Shown one piece after another: positions 49,044 through 57,102 of a stretch of DNA of 64,000 nucleotides. Made by a program: the position numbers and the translations under genes. The DNA is from a bacterium (GTDB lineage: Bacteria; Bacillota; Bacilli; Lactobacillales; Streptococcaceae): contig CAJNBT010000006.1 of assembly GCA_905221085.1 (NCBI GenBank), positions 1 through 64,000 on the forward strand. The letters run 5' to 3'. Below the pieces are notes generated by a model that saw nothing but the letters and a program-made list of their open reading frames with translations, searched no databases and was not told the DNA's origin. The first letter of the stretch is position 1, and each line of letters starts with the position of its first letter.

Positions 49044-49167
49044 AGGCTTCCCCTTAATTTAGTCTTTTCTTTATATTATCATATTTTTTCAGAAAATCCA
49101 TCAAAAACTTGCCAAATTGTCAGAATTATGAGAAAATAGAGGATATTTATCACGTGGAGGGACTGCA

Positions 49168-49509
49168 ATGAGAGACGATATCAAAATCAATGACCGTGCT
49201 TTGGCCTTACAAGACCAAATTATCGAAAAACTAGAGAAGGTGTTTGATACAGATGTGGAATTGGATGTTTACAATCTAGGACTGATTTATGAAATCAATC
49301 TGGATGAAACGGGTCTCTGTAAGATTGTCATGACCTTCACAGATACTGCCTGCGATTGCGCCGAAAGCCTGCCTATCGAAATCGTCGCAGGTCTGAAACA
49401 AATCGAGGGTATCGAAGATGTCAAGGTTGAAGTTACCTGGTCGCCTGCTTGGAAAATCACACGAATCAGTCGCTACGGCCGTATTGCCCTTGGACTGCCA
49501 CCTCGTTAA
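49168..49509 (+). CDS. DUF59/SufT-like iron-sulfur assembly protein
   Basis: The 113-residue MIP18/PaaD-type protein belongs to a family that helps iron-sulfur cluster maturation. The conserved cysteine region is FTDTACDCAESLP, and DPELxxxVxxLGLI-like DVELDVYNLGLIYEI precedes it. GGAGGG lies 6 bp before the ATG. It lies next to ilvD, whose product is an iron-sulfur dehydratase, which fits such a role. Confidence 0.83.
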   Translation: MRDDIKINDRALALQDQIIEKLEKVFDTDVELDVYNLGLIYEINLDETGLCKIVMTFTDTACDCAESLPIEIVAGLKQIEGIEDVKVEVTWSPAWKITRISRYGRIALGLPPR

Positions 49510-49532
49510 GCATGCTTACTTTTGAATATGAA

Positions 49533-49562
49533 AAAAAGCAAGCCGAAGTTGGCTTGCTTTTT
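49533..49562 (+). terminator. Terminator of the DUF59 gene
   Basis: AAAAGCAAGCC pairs with GGCTTGCTTTT around GAAGTT and ends in a T-run. Confidence 0.92.
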
Positions 49563-49563
49563 G

Positions 49564-49659
49564 ATACTCAATGAAAATCAAAGAGCAAACTAGCCGTAGG
49601 CTGTACTTGAGTACGGCAAGGCGACGTTAACGTGGTTTGAAGAGATTTTCGAAGAGTAT
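49564..49659 (-). repeat. BOX element, short A-C form, minus orientation
   Basis: ATACTCAATGAAAATCAAAG opens and GATTTTCGAAGAGTAT closes the element, with the boxA core TACGGCAAGGCGACG. About 10 bases of the usual boxC arm are missing, and the last copy base lies 5 bp before the ilvD stop. Confidence 0.85.
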
Positions 49660-49663
49660 GAGT

Positions 49664-51367
49664 TTATTTTTTACCTGACTTATCCATATTCCAGAAGTCT
49701 GTCACGGCTCCGCGTGAAGCAGATGATACGATGTGGGCATATTTACCGAGGACACCACGACTGTAAAGCGGTGGCAAGGTTGTTTCTGCCTTGCGTTTTT
49801 CAAGTTCTTCTTCGGATACGGCCATGGAAATTTCTTTGGTATCTTGGTCAACCGTAACGATATCGCCTGTACGAAGGTAGGCAATTGGTCCACCATCCTG
49901 AGCTTCAGGAGCGATATGTCCAACAACCAGACCATAAGTACCACCAGAGAAACGGCCATCCGTCAAGAGGGCAACCTTGTCTCCTTGACCTTTACCAACG
50001 ATCATTGATGAAAGTGAGAGCATCTCAGGCATACCAGGACCACCCTTAGGCCCAACGAAACGAACAACGACTACATCGCCATCAACGATTTCATCTGTCA
50101 GAACGGCCTGAATAGCATCTTCTTCTGAGTCAAAGACCTTAGCTGGTCCAACGTGACGGCGCACTTTAACACCTGATACCTTGGCAACCGCACCGTCAGG
50201 GGCAAGATTCCCGTTCAAGATGATAAGCGGTCCATCTGCACGTTTTGGATTTTCAAGTGGCATGATAACTTTTTGACCTGGTGTGAGGTCTGCAAAGTCA
50301 GCTAAGTTCTCAGCGACAGTCTTACCAGTACATGTGATACGGTCCCCGTGAAGGAAGCCATTTGCCAACAAGTACTTCATAACCGCTGGGACACCACCGA
50401 CTTCATATAGGTCTTGGAAGACATACTGACCAGAAGGTTTCAAGTCAGCCAAGTGAGGCACACGCTCTTGAATCGTATTGAAATCCTCAAGTGACAAGTC
50501 AACATTGGCAGCATGGGCAATGGCAAGCAAATGAAGGGTGGCATTTGTAGAACCACCGAGAGCCATAGTTACAGTGATAGCATCTTCAAAGGCTTCACGA
50601 GTCAAGATATCTGATGGTTTGAGACCAAGTTCCAACATCTTAACAACAGCACGTCCTGCTGCTTCGATATCTTCTTTCTTGTCAGCTGATTCAGCTGGGT
50701 GAGAGGATGAACCTGGCAAACTCATACCTAGAACTTCGATAGCTGTCGCCATGGTATTAGCAGTATACATACCACCACAGCCACCAGGTCCAGGGCAGGC
50801 ATTACATTCAAGACGTTTCACATCCTCAGCTGTCATGTCACCGTGGTTCCATTTTCCGATACCCTCAAAGACAGAAACCAAGTCGATGTCTTTGCCATCA
50901 AGATTTCCCGGTGCAATGGTTCCACCATAGGCGAAAATAGCCGGGATATCCATATTGGCAATGGCAATCATAGAACCAGGCATGTTCTTATCACAGCCAC
51001 CGATAGCAACAAAGCCATCCACATTGTGACCACCCATAGCCGCCTCGATTGAGTCCGCAATAATATCACGAGATGTCAAAGAGAAACGCATACCAGGCGT
51101 TCCCATGGCAATCCCGTCCGCTACGGTAATAGTACCAAACTGAACAGGCCAAGCACCTGCAGATTTGACACCTTCTTTGGCTAATTTCCCAAAATCATGC
51201 AAGTGGATATTACATGGCGTATTTTCCGCCCAAGTCGAAATGACCCCAACAATCGGTGTTTCAAAGTCCTTATCTGTCATACCAGTCGCACGAAGCATGG
51301 CACGGTTTGGTGATTTTACCATACTATCATAAATGCTACTGCGGTGACGTTTATCTAATTCAGTCAT
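49664..51367 (-). CDS. ilvD: Dihydroxy-acid dehydratase
   Basis: The 567-residue enzyme performs the dehydration step of valine, leucine and isoleucine synthesis and carries an iron-sulfur cluster. Cluster and metal motifs are [10 protein letters not shown] and [19 protein letters not shown], and the GRFSGGT segment is near the C-terminus. A GGGAGG site precedes the ATG. A perfect CodY box lies about 70-85 bp upstream, which fits repression in amino-acid-rich medium. Confidence 0.96.
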   Translation of the reverse strand: MTELDKRHRSSIYDSMVKSPNRAMLRATGMTDKDFETPIVGVISTWAENTPCNIHLHDFGKLAKEGVKSAGAWPVQFGTITVADGIAMGTPGMRFSLTSRDIIADSIEAAMGGHNVDGFVAIGGCDKNMPGSMIAIANMDIPAIFAYGGTIAPGNLDGKDIDLVSVFEGIGKWNHGDMTAEDVKRLECNACPGPGGCGGMYTANTMATAIEVLGMSLPGSSSHPAESADKKEDIEAAGRAVVKMLELGLKPSDILTREAFEDAITVTMALGGSTNATLHLLAIAHAANVDLSLEDFNTIQERVPHLADLKPSGQYVFQDLYEVGGVPAVMKYLLANGFLHGDRITCTGKTVAENLADFADLTPGQKVIMPLENPKRADGPLIILNGNLAPDGAVAKVSGVKVRRHVGPAKVFDSEEDAIQAVLTDEIVDGDVVVVRFVGPKGGPGMPEMLSLSSMIVGKGQGDKVALLTDGRFSGGTYGLVVGHIAPEAQDGGPIAYLRTGDIVTVDQDTKEISMAVSEEELEKRKAETTLPPLYSRGVLGKYAHIVSSASRGAVTDFWNMDKSGKK

Positions 51368-51394
51368 TTGTTCCCTCCCATTTCAGTTTTTACT

Positions 51395-51403
51395 ATTATA
51401 GCA
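51395..51403 (-). promoter_or_regulatory. Extended -10 promoter of ilvD
   Basis: TGCTATAAT on the minus strand (hexamer 51395-51400), 27 bp before the ATG. Confidence 0.7.
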
Positions 51404-51437
51404 CATTTTAAAAGCAATGAACAGAAGAAAATTCTTG

Positions 51438-51452
51438 AATTTTCAGAAAATT
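51438..51452. promoter_or_regulatory. CodY box upstream of ilvD
   Basis: AATTTTCAGAAAATT matches the CodY consensus AATTTTCWGAAAATT at all 15 positions. A second partial arm (GAAAATTCTTGAATTTTC) overlaps it, and the site lies just upstream of the ilvD -35 region. Confidence 0.85.
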
Positions 51453-51507
51453 TCGATTAATTCGGTTAATGACCTTTTAATTTTTTCATCTTTTTTTGTC
51501 AAGTAAC

Positions 51508-51536
51508 TTTACTTTACAAAAAAAATGTGTTATTCT
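51508..51536 (+). promoter_or_regulatory. Promoter of rpmF-rpmG
   Basis: TTTACT (51508-51513), 17-bp spacer, extended -10 TGTTATTCT (hexamer 51531-51536). Confidence 0.6.
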
Positions 51537-51597
51537 AATATGGTTGATGAAAATCAGTAGATTGAATCGAATTTAAATACCTAAAGGAGAAATCAAA

Positions 51598-51780
51598 ATG
51601 GCAGTACCTGCACGTCGCACTTCAAAAGCGAAGAAAAACAAACGTCGTACACACTACAAAGTAACAGCTCCATCTGTAAACTTTGACGAAACTACTGGAG
51701 ATTACTCACGTTCTCACCGTGTATCACTTAAAGGATACTACAAAGGACGTAAAATCGCTAAAGCTGCAGCAGCTGAATAA
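51598..51780 (+). CDS. rpmF: 50S ribosomal protein L32
   Basis: The 60-residue basic protein starts [20 protein letters not shown], typical of L32. It lacks the four zinc cysteines seen in some orthologues, as usual for the streptococcal form. AAAGGAG precedes the ATG. rpmG follows after 15 bp. Confidence 0.96.
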   Translation: MAVPARRTSKAKKNKRRTHYKVTAPSVNFDETTGDYSRSHRVSLKGYYKGRKIAKAAAAE

Positions 51781-51795
51781 TAGAAGGGAGATACC

Positions 51796-51945
51796 ATGCG
51801 CGTAAATATTACACTTGAACATAAAGAATCTGGTGAACGCTTGTACCTTACTTCTAAAAACAAACGTAACACTCCAGACCGTCTTCAATTGAAGAAATAC
51901 TCACCAAAACTTCGCAAACACGTTGTGTTTACAGAAGTTAAGTAA
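51796..51945 (+). CDS. rpmG: 50S ribosomal protein L33
   Basis: I read a 49-residue protein starting [20 protein letters not shown] and ending in VVFTEVK, which is L33. It has no CxxC pairs, so it is the zinc-independent type. GAAGGGAG precedes the ATG. It shares an operon with rpmF and a terminator follows 27 bp after its stop. Confidence 0.95.
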
Positions 51946-51971
51946 GCATTCAAGACGAATCAATACAGAAG

Positions 51972-51996
51972 AAAAACGCTGATTCAAGCGTTTTTT
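51972..51996 (+). terminator. Terminator of rpmF-rpmG
   Basis: AAAAACGCT pairs with AGCGTTTTT around GATTCA, followed by TCTTTTG. Confidence 0.9.
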
Positions 51997-52091
51997 CTTT
52001 TGTTAATTTCAGTACATTGCAAGGGAAATCATTCGAATGACTATATTTTTTTTGAAATAAATTAGATATTCGGATATATAGAAAAAACCAG

Positions 52092-52116
52092 CCCCTGCAA
52101 ATCTACATTGCAGGGG
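52092..52116 (-). terminator. Terminator of xpaC-telA
   Basis: CCCCTGCAA pairs perfectly with TTGCAGGGG; the minus strand continues CTGGTTTTTTC. Confidence 0.88.
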
Positions 52117-52125
52117 ACTTGTATG

Positions 52126-53373
52126 TTATTCTTGTACTTCTTTCTGGGCGTCCTTGCCTTGGTCTAGAAGGGCTTGGACTATTTTCTCATCGCGTAGCTT
52201 GACAGAATCGTTGATCATTTCTGCGGACTTGACGATGGCTGTTTCTAGTTGGGCACGTTTCTGGCGTCCCAATTCAATGGCAGCGACAATACCTTGGTTT
52301 TGAGCGACCAGACTTTCAGCCAGTTTGGTAACAGACTCAACAGCGACTGTCGGGTTTTGGGCAATTCGTTCCATCTGCGGAATCACTTCCTTACTGGTTT
52401 CAGCTAGCATCTGAAGAGCAGCATTATTGGCATTGACAATGGCATCTGCCACGACACCTGATTTCATTGATTGTTGCAAAATACCAAGTTGGGCAATGGA
52501 AAGCTTCATTGTCGGAATCGTATTGCGACGAAGCATGCCCAATTTTTGGCGCATATCAGATGATACCTTCACAAGATTGCGCATCTGAGGTATTGTTGCC
52601 CAGGCAACATAGAGACGGCTGACATACTCAGTATGTTGTTGTTCAAGGGTATTGACCACTTCAGCCATGCGGGCCAATTCTTGTGACTTGGTCTGGTATT
52701 CTACCGTACTTGTATCAAGTTGGTCAACTTGAGCCTTCAGTTCGGTAGCGCGCTTGCCAGCTTCTGTCTGGCTGGCTTCGATAAAGGAAATCACTCCCAC
52801 TAGATTTTCAATAGATTTGGTATTGTCCTCAATCAACATCTCAGCAGAGACGATATTTCGAGCTAGCACATCTTCTTGCTTGACCACTGCAGCTGCCATA
52901 CCATCGAGCTTTTGCTCCACTGTTTTTGAGTCAAAGTAAAATTCCTGGAGGGTATTCTTGCTCTTGTTAAACAAGCGTTGCAAAAAGTTTGGCTTTTCTT
53001 CTAACTCAGCAATTTCAGCGTTCTTGTATTTGACTACAAAGCCTTGCAACTCACGGTTGGTATTTTTGAGTAGATCATCCACTTGGGGAATCTGCAGTTT
53101 CTTTTGTTCTGACAAGATACGATTGACCGTATTATTCACACCTTCTACAGCAGATTGTCCAAAATCTAAGAGAGCATTTTGATTGGTGACAAACTGGTCT
53201 ACTAACTGGGGCACGTGCGCCTTGATTCCTTCTTGCTGCTCAGGGCTCAGCTTCTCAAGGAAGGTCAAGGTCTTGTCTGAGCCAGTATTGGTCTCGATGA
53301 TTTGGGTTGTTTTATCCACCTTAGCTACTGTATTATTGGCAATCTGGTCAATATCAAAATTAAATTCTGTCAT
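52126..53373 (-). CDS. telA: Toxic anion resistance protein, TelA family
   Basis: The 415-residue, mostly alpha-helical coiled-coil protein belongs to the TelA/YceH family linked to tellurite and cell-envelope stress resistance; the mechanism is unknown. It contains long heptad-like stretches (about 95-330). AAAGGAG lies 5 bp before the ATG. It follows the XpaC-type gene by 21 bp, the usual pairing for this family. Confidence 0.88.
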   Translation of the reverse strand: MTEFNFDIDQIANNTVAKVDKTTQIIETNTGSDKTLTFLEKLSPEQQEGIKAHVPQLVDQFVTNQNALLDFGQSAVEGVNNTVNRILSEQKKLQIPQVDDLLKNTNRELQGFVVKYKNAEIAELEEKPNFLQRLFNKSKNTLQEFYFDSKTVEQKLDGMAAAVVKQEDVLARNIVSAEMLIEDNTKSIENLVGVISFIEASQTEAGKRATELKAQVDQLDTSTVEYQTKSQELARMAEVVNTLEQQHTEYVSRLYVAWATIPQMRNLVKVSSDMRQKLGMLRRNTIPTMKLSIAQLGILQQSMKSGVVADAIVNANNAALQMLAETSKEVIPQMERIAQNPTVAVESVTKLAESLVAQNQGIVAAIELGRQKRAQLETAIVKSAEMINDSVKLRDEKIVQALLDQGKDAQKEVQE

Positions 53374-53394
53374 GGTTACTCCTTTGTTTCTAAC

Positions 53395-54201
53395 CTATTC
53401 TTTACGATCTTTTTCTAGGATACGCAAACTGATATCAAAATCACGCATATCTGTTTCATTGAGTTCTCTCAAGACTTGGTCCAGTTCAAGGTCAAATTGT
53501 TCAATGGCTGCTTTAGCTTGTTGCAAACGTTCTTCTGCTCGATTATAGTTTTTAGGATTGGTCTTAATCTTCAAATAGCCTTCTAAAATCGTTTGGAATT
53601 TCTCCATCTTCAAACTATGAATGGCAGTCAATTCTTCCTTATCCCCCTCAGCAGAGGTAGCAATCTTGTCTAAAATAGCCTGATGATCAATGGCAATATT
53701 GGCCAAGGTCTGGGACAATTCTGGAGCCAATTCCTCTGGTTCCGCATTTTCAAGATCTACCTGACTTTCTCTATCCAAACGTTCTAGCTGAACATCGATA
53801 TTTGCCCTTACTGTACGAACCTTTTTATCAATACGGTTATAGACATCATCATCGATATAGGACTTGAGACGATCCGCCTCCTGATGAATTTCCCGCAGTT
53901 CGATCAATACTTGATTAGCCAAACTCTTATAGGAATCTGAGCCTTTCTCTACTAAAGTTCCCTCCAATTGCTGAATATCCTTATCCGCCTGACGAATCCG
54001 AGCTTTTAAAAGCTCAATCCGATCGTCGAGCGAACGATCCTGCAAAAGAGGATAGCGCCAACGTTTATAGAGACGATAACCACCATAGCCTAGCAGGACA
54101 CAAGCCGCAAGCGGTAGAGCATATTGAACCAAAAGGCTCAGTAAGAACAAGAAGCCCCAAAAATAGAGACAGCCTTTCCAAAAACCATTACCCGATTTCA
54201 T
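53395..54201 (-). CDS. XpaC-type (5-bromo-4-chloroindolyl phosphate hydrolysis) membrane protein
   Basis: The 268-residue protein has a hydrophobic N-terminal hairpin (about 7-45) and a long soluble coiled coil to the C-terminus. It resembles XpaC, the constant partner of TelA in Firmicutes. The name-giving phosphatase activity is doubtful for the family. I chose the ATG at 54201, which has AAGGA 6 bp upstream. A TGCTAAAAT promoter lies upstream. Confidence 0.82.
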   Translation of the reverse strand: MKSGNGFWKGCLYFWGFLFLLSLLVQYALPLAACVLLGYGGYRLYKRWRYPLLQDRSLDDRIELLKARIRQADKDIQQLEGTLVEKGSDSYKSLANQVLIELREIHQEADRLKSYIDDDVYNRIDKKVRTVRANIDVQLERLDRESQVDLENAEPEELAPELSQTLANIAIDHQAILDKIATSAEGDKEELTAIHSLKMEKFQTILEGYLKIKTNPKNYNRAEERLQQAKAAIEQFDLELDQVLRELNETDMRDFDISLRILEKDRKE

Positions 54202-54383
54202 AAACATTCCTTATTTTCAATTTATAAGTCTATTTTAGCACAAAAGACAAAAATGAGGGCGGAAATCCCCTAGAAAAGAGTTGATTTCTTTGCTGTAGAA
54301 TGGAGGCTAGAAGCGCATATGCTAATTTCAGTGAAGCGGACTCAAACCACAAACACACTCTGAGGAAATATCAAAACAAAAGC
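54202..54383. other. Spacer between xpaC and the par/Fst locus
   Basis: This stretch holds the xpaC promoter (TGCTAAAAT on the minus strand near 54236). I find no coding frame in either direction and no recognised repeat in the rest. Confidence 0.5.
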
Positions 54384-54412
54384 TTGAAAAATCGAAGGGG
54401 GTGTGTTAGAAT
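54384..54412 (+). promoter_or_regulatory. Promoter of the antitoxin RNA (RNAII)
   Basis: TTGAAA (54384-54389), 17-bp spacer, extended -10 TGTTAGAAT (hexamer 54407-54412). It points toward the toxin gene, as in the par locus. Confidence 0.8.
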
Positions 54413-54418
54413 GGATTT

Positions 54419-54487
54419 ATAGTGATGATAATTGTCTAACAAGGCAACAAAAAGCCCCAACGTTCCCGCGTTGAGGTTTTTTTGGCT
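54419..54487 (+). ncRNA. Fst/par-type antisense antitoxin RNA (RNAII)
   Basis: The predicted RNA is about 68 bases, the size of RNAII in the pAD1 par locus. Its first part, GTGATGATAATTGTCTAACA (54422-54441) plus GGCAACA (54444-54450), nearly repeats 54580-54608 on the same strand. It is therefore complementary to the toxin mRNA over the start codon and just upstream. It ends at the terminator shared with the toxin transcript. It would block toxin translation. Confidence 0.78.
54451..54483. terminator. Bidirectional terminator of the toxin-antitoxin pair
   Basis: CCCCAACG (54455-54462) pairs with CGTTGAGG (54469-54476) with one mismatch. T-runs follow on both strands, so both convergent RNAs end here. 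Confidence 0.85.
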
Positions 54488-54503
54488 TATTGCCCCTTAA
54501 AGG

Positions 54504-54599
54504 TTATTTCTTGCGTGAGTTAAGCCATTTCTCAAACAAGGTTGTCAAAATATTGACTACTAAGGGTGCTAGAAAAATTGTGATGATAATTTCTAACAT
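54504..54599 (-). CDS. fst: Fst-family type I toxin peptide
   Basis: I read a 31-residue peptide starting MLEIIITIFLAPLVVNILTT and ending in KWLNSRKK. It has one membrane helix with the conserved Pro of the family, then a charged tail: the Fst/Ldr pattern. These peptides insert into the membrane and arrest growth when the antisense RNA is lost. GGGAGGTG stands 6 bp before the ATG and can pair with a CCCCCTC segment upstream, which would hide it. Confidence 0.82.
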   Translation of the reverse strand: MLEIIITIFLAPLVVNILTTLFEKWLNSRKK

Positions 54600-54638
54600 C
54601 GGCAACACCTCCCTTCATTAAAGTGAGGGGGCCAAAAT

Positions 54639-54667
54639 ATTATACCATACCAGATTTATATCATCAA
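54639..54667 (-). promoter_or_regulatory. Promoter of the toxin mRNA (RNAI)
   Basis: TTGATG (54662-54667), 17-bp spacer, perfect TATAAT (54639-54644) on the minus strand. Confidence 0.8.
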
Positions 54668-54731
54668 CATCGCGTCATTATTGGCATAGATAGACTCAGA
54701 TACACCAATAACCTTACTAGCAAATCTCTAA

Positions 54732-54773
54732 ACAAACCCAGAGATCAACATTTTAAGACAAAGCAAAAAGCCC
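54732..54773. repeat. Left 42-bp direct repeat, candidate attL
   Basis: This segment and 58718-58759 share 39 of 42 bases, and the last 22-23 bases (TTTTAAGACAAAGCAAAAAG and CCC) are identical. The right copy lies directly after a tyrosine-recombinase remnant and inside the rpsD terminator. That layout is typical for attachment sites. Confidence 0.65.
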
Positions 54774-54893
54774 TAGATTCGTTTCTAAGGGCTGATTGAC
54801 TTGCAAGGATAGGCAGGACTGTCGGGGCTCCTGCATTTCTCGACCCACTATAAGTGGCACGTTGGTGACAGATTCTCAACCTCTATCCTTCAT
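54769..54893 (-). ncRNA. Candidate structured small RNA at the island's left end
   Basis: A near-consensus promoter is followed by about 125 bases and then an intrinsic terminator (54769-54793) that overlaps the left repeat. An 8-bp closing helix (AAGGATAG/CTATCCTT, 54805-54812 with 54883-54890) encloses a GGTTG/CCAAC hairpin, a CCACT/AGTGG hairpin, and two crossing helices (GTCG/CGAC and GCAGGA/TCCTGC) that could form a pseudoknot. I cannot place it in a known RNA family. No gene lies close downstream in frame with it except the toxin gene, which has its own promoter. Confidence 0.55.
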
Positions 54894-54899
54894 ATCTTA

Positions 54900-54927
54900 A
54901 TTATAGCACTTTTTTCTCAACTTTCAA
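54900..54927 (-). promoter_or_regulatory. Promoter of the structured RNA
   Basis: TTGAAA (54922-54927), 16-bp spacer, extended -10 TGCTATAAT (hexamer 54900-54905) on the minus strand. Confidence 0.75.
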
Positions 54928-54971
54928 TCTGTGCATCTGAATTTATTGTCTATCTTTTTCTCTAATGTCCT

Positions 54972-55199
54972 TCAAGCATATTGCACTTCCACCTCACTTA
55001 TGATTTCCAGCAAAGTTTTCCCTTTAATCTGTAAAGAAATGAACTCATCAAAAGATGATACTTTAAATTCATTATATCCAAGTACGACTACAATGTCATA
55101 AACAGAATTAGGAAAAATACCACATACTTGATCATTATAATCAAAAGAAGCGTCCCAACCATTGTCATACAATGCTCGTAAATCATCAAATATTGCCAT
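54972..55199 (-). CDS. Small orphan protein, possible immunity protein
   Basis: The 75-residue acidic soluble protein contains NGWDASFDYNDQVCGIFPN and a mixed alpha/beta pattern. I do not recognise the family. It is the last of five small genes on the minus strand in the island. Their size, acidity and spacing resemble arrays of immunity genes left behind toxin loci. Ribosome-binding signals are weak. Confidence 0.5.
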   Translation of the reverse strand: MAIFDDLRALYDNGWDASFDYNDQVCGIFPNSVYDIVVVLGYNEFKVSSFDEFISLQIKGKTLLEIISEVEVQYA

Positions 55200-55237
55200 A
55201 ATATATCTTGATTCTCCTATATAAGATATTCCACAAC

Positions 55238-55480
55238 TTATCCAAAACCGTATGAAAATTTATCTGGCAACTCTTTTCCTAACTTAATACTTTTATTCAA
55301 AGTATCTTTGACAAACGAAGCAAATTGTCCTAAATCATCTCCAACATAGCTATATTCCAAAGTAGTTTTATCGACAGTTGCAATATCTCTACAACCTCCA
55401 CTCACAATAGAATACTGCCTCTTAGAGGTTCCATCTTCTATTTTGTACATCGTAATAATTTGTTTATCAATCTTTATCAT
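55238..55480 (-). CDS. Small orphan protein, possible immunity protein
   Basis: The 80-residue protein starts MIKIDKQIITMYKIEDG, has a short beta-rich first half, and a helical DDLGQFASFVKDTLNKSIK segment. The family is unknown. It shares the MIKI start style with the next gene upstream, which may reflect common gene-capture or a common start region. Confidence 0.5.
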   Translation of the reverse strand: MIKIDKQIITMYKIEDGTSKRQYSIVSGGCRDIATVDKTTLEYSYVGDDLGQFASFVKDTLNKSIKLGKELPDKFSYGFG

Positions 55481-55524
55481 TTTCTATTTAGTGTAAAATA
55501 AGGCACTGGAATTATTCTTGACTC

Positions 55525-55794
55525 TCAAAAATATAATTGCAACAAGGTATCGAAATCGTCTTCGAAAACATTTTGACTATTCTGTTTTATTTGCTCAATG
55601 ATTTTATCCTTTTTATATCTGTCCAAAGGGAGTGTTTCAAACGCTTCTTCTTTTACTAAGAATTCACCATTTTCTCCCTGGAATTCTTTTGTAATTTTTC
55701 TAATATGACTCTCGAAATCGATAGATTGAAGTTCTTCGTCGTTGATGTTATCTTCAATCGCATCTAGCAACAAACTAATTGAAATTTTAATCAT
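55525..55794 (-). CDS. Small orphan protein, possible immunity protein
   Basis: The 89-residue acidic, mostly helical protein starts MIKISISLLLDAIEDN. It has the look of immunity proteins such as those acting against nuclease toxins, but I cannot assign a family. The gaps between neighbouring genes in this array (38-61 bp) fit one transcript. Confidence 0.5.
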   Translation of the reverse strand: MIKISISLLLDAIEDNINDEELQSIDFESHIRKITKEFQGENGEFLVKEEAFETLPLDRYKKDKIIEQIKQNSQNVFEDDFDTLLQLYF

Positions 55795-55855
55795 CTTTAG
55801 ATACCTCTATTTTCTATTAGTCCTATCTCTGAAAAGCCCAATATAAACGGATTGC

Positions 55856-56176
55856 TTATAATTTTCTGTCTGAGAAAAAATCTCTCCAAAAAGGATTTTC
55901 ACTATTAAAAATTTCAACCTCTTTTTCAGTCATATTATAAGGATAGTCCTCAAATAAGTTATAAATTTTTTTCAGTTCAAAGCTTAATAGATGTTCTCCT
56001 ATAGAATCTATTTTATCAATCCACCATATTTTTGACTCTTCAGTCTCTTTGTAAAAATCACTGTATCCTTCAAGAAAAGATTCTGCTGTAACGGAGTCAC
56101 ACATCCCATCTAGCAACTCTAAATCATCGCATCCATTCTCGTTAAAATCTGTCATTATTCTAATTTTTCCTATCAT
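55856..56176 (-). CDS. Small orphan protein, possible immunity protein
   Basis: The 106-residue acidic protein contains ESKIWWIDKIDSIGEHLLSFE and an alpha-helical C-terminus. The start could be the first ATG or the ATG of MTDFNEN seven codons later; neither has a strong ribosome-binding site. No family is recognised. Confidence 0.5.
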   Translation of the reverse strand: MIGKIRIMTDFNENGCDDLELLDGMCDSVTAESFLEGYSDFYKETEESKIWWIDKIDSIGEHLLSFELKKIYNLFEDYPYNMTEKEVEIFNSENPFWRDFFSDRKL

Positions 56177-56234
56177 TTCTTATATGTCTTTTATTAAAAA
56201 GACCAGATTCTTACTACAATTTCTAATTGATCCG

Positions 56235-56510
56235 TTAAGCTTCGCTATCCGATCTCCTAAATACCGCCACTTTATTCATCAAGTCGTCCTCTGTGTAGTC
56301 AATTGTAAAAGTATCTAAATTAAAGATAGATTTAGGTGGAGTTGAACAAATCATAGGGACACTATGTACCCTATACTCATTTTCCCCAATTCTCACAAAA
56401 TGATTGATTTTCAAATCTGAAAAATCAGGATTCTCAACAGTAATAGAAACAAGACGATGTGCTATTTTATAAACATCAATTATCTTATTTTTCGTGTTTA
56501 ACTTATCCAT
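56235..56510 (-). CDS. Small orphan protein, possible immunity protein
   Basis: The 91-residue protein begins MDKLNTKNKIIDVYKIAHRL, has a central beta-rich stretch (HFVRIGENEYRVHSVPMI) and an acidic tail. It is the first gene of the minus-strand array. The family is unknown. Confidence 0.5.
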   Translation of the reverse strand: MDKLNTKNKIIDVYKIAHRLVSITVENPDFSDLKINHFVRIGENEYRVHSVPMICSTPPKSIFNLDTFTIDYTEDDLMNKVAVFRRSDSEA

Positions 56511-56579
56511 AATTATTATTTCAATACTTGCATTCTAGGGAATCAAAACAAATTTTAGATTTAATACTATAAAATAAAT

Positions 56580-56702
56580 CTAAAATAGATTGGGGAGTGC
56601 TTTCTTAAACAATAAAGAAGGTTTATCTTGGTCTGGATAAACTTGGTCAACCCACTCATCAATTTGATTATAAAAAATCAATAACTCTTTGCTTGGGTGG
56701 TA
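56580..56702 (-). pseudogene. Broken small gene in the island
   Basis: A frame without ATG ends in KKALPNLF and contains FYNQIDEWVDQVYPDQDKPS, which looks like real protein. A strong AAAGGAGG and an ATGATG lie just upstream but in another frame, so a frameshift near the start is likely. It would be a sixth member of the minus-strand array. Confidence 0.4.
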
Positions 56703-56740
56703 TCATCATATCTAAAACGAAACCTCCTTTACTTTAACTT

Positions 56741-57023
56741 CATTATAAACTTTCCTATTCTAATATTCAATCAACAAGAGACCATTACGATAGCTTTTTA
56801 GAAAATGGTAAGTATCCTTTTCTGTCTCTTTAATTCTCATGATTTGATTTCTTATACTCAATGAAAATCAAAATGCAAACTAGGAAGCTAGCCGCAGGCT
56901 GTGCTTGAGTTCAGCAGGCAAGAAACTAGCACGGTCAAACGTCCTTTTTTTATTACCTAATAATACTATCATACCACATCTAGAAAACACACTAAATTAT
57001 TAGTAATCCCCCTCGGTTTGCAG
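56741..57023. other. Non-coding stretch with a 26-codon remnant and BOX fragment
   Basis: On the minus strand a short frame starting MRIKETEKDTYHFLKSYRNG (56757-56840 region) may be a gene fragment. A decayed BOX fragment follows. Near 57024 a TATAAT could begin transcription of the plus-strand genes. I see nothing else. Confidence 0.35.
56853..56921 (-). repeat. Degenerate BOX fragment
   Basis: TATACTCAATGAAAATCAAA followed by TAGGAAGCTAGCCGCAGGCT matches the boxC side; the boxA side has decayed and the closing arm is missing. Confidence 0.65.
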
Positions 57024-57102
57024 TATAATGATGGAAAGGTGGGTTGATACCCACGGTTCACCAAAAAGACTGGTTTGGCGAGTTTATGGAGGAGGGATTT
57101 AT

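Noticed and set aside
48000..49167. Short hydrophobic peptide gene next to rgg
   Set aside because: I scanned both flanks and found no short hydrophobic frame with a ribosome-binding site.
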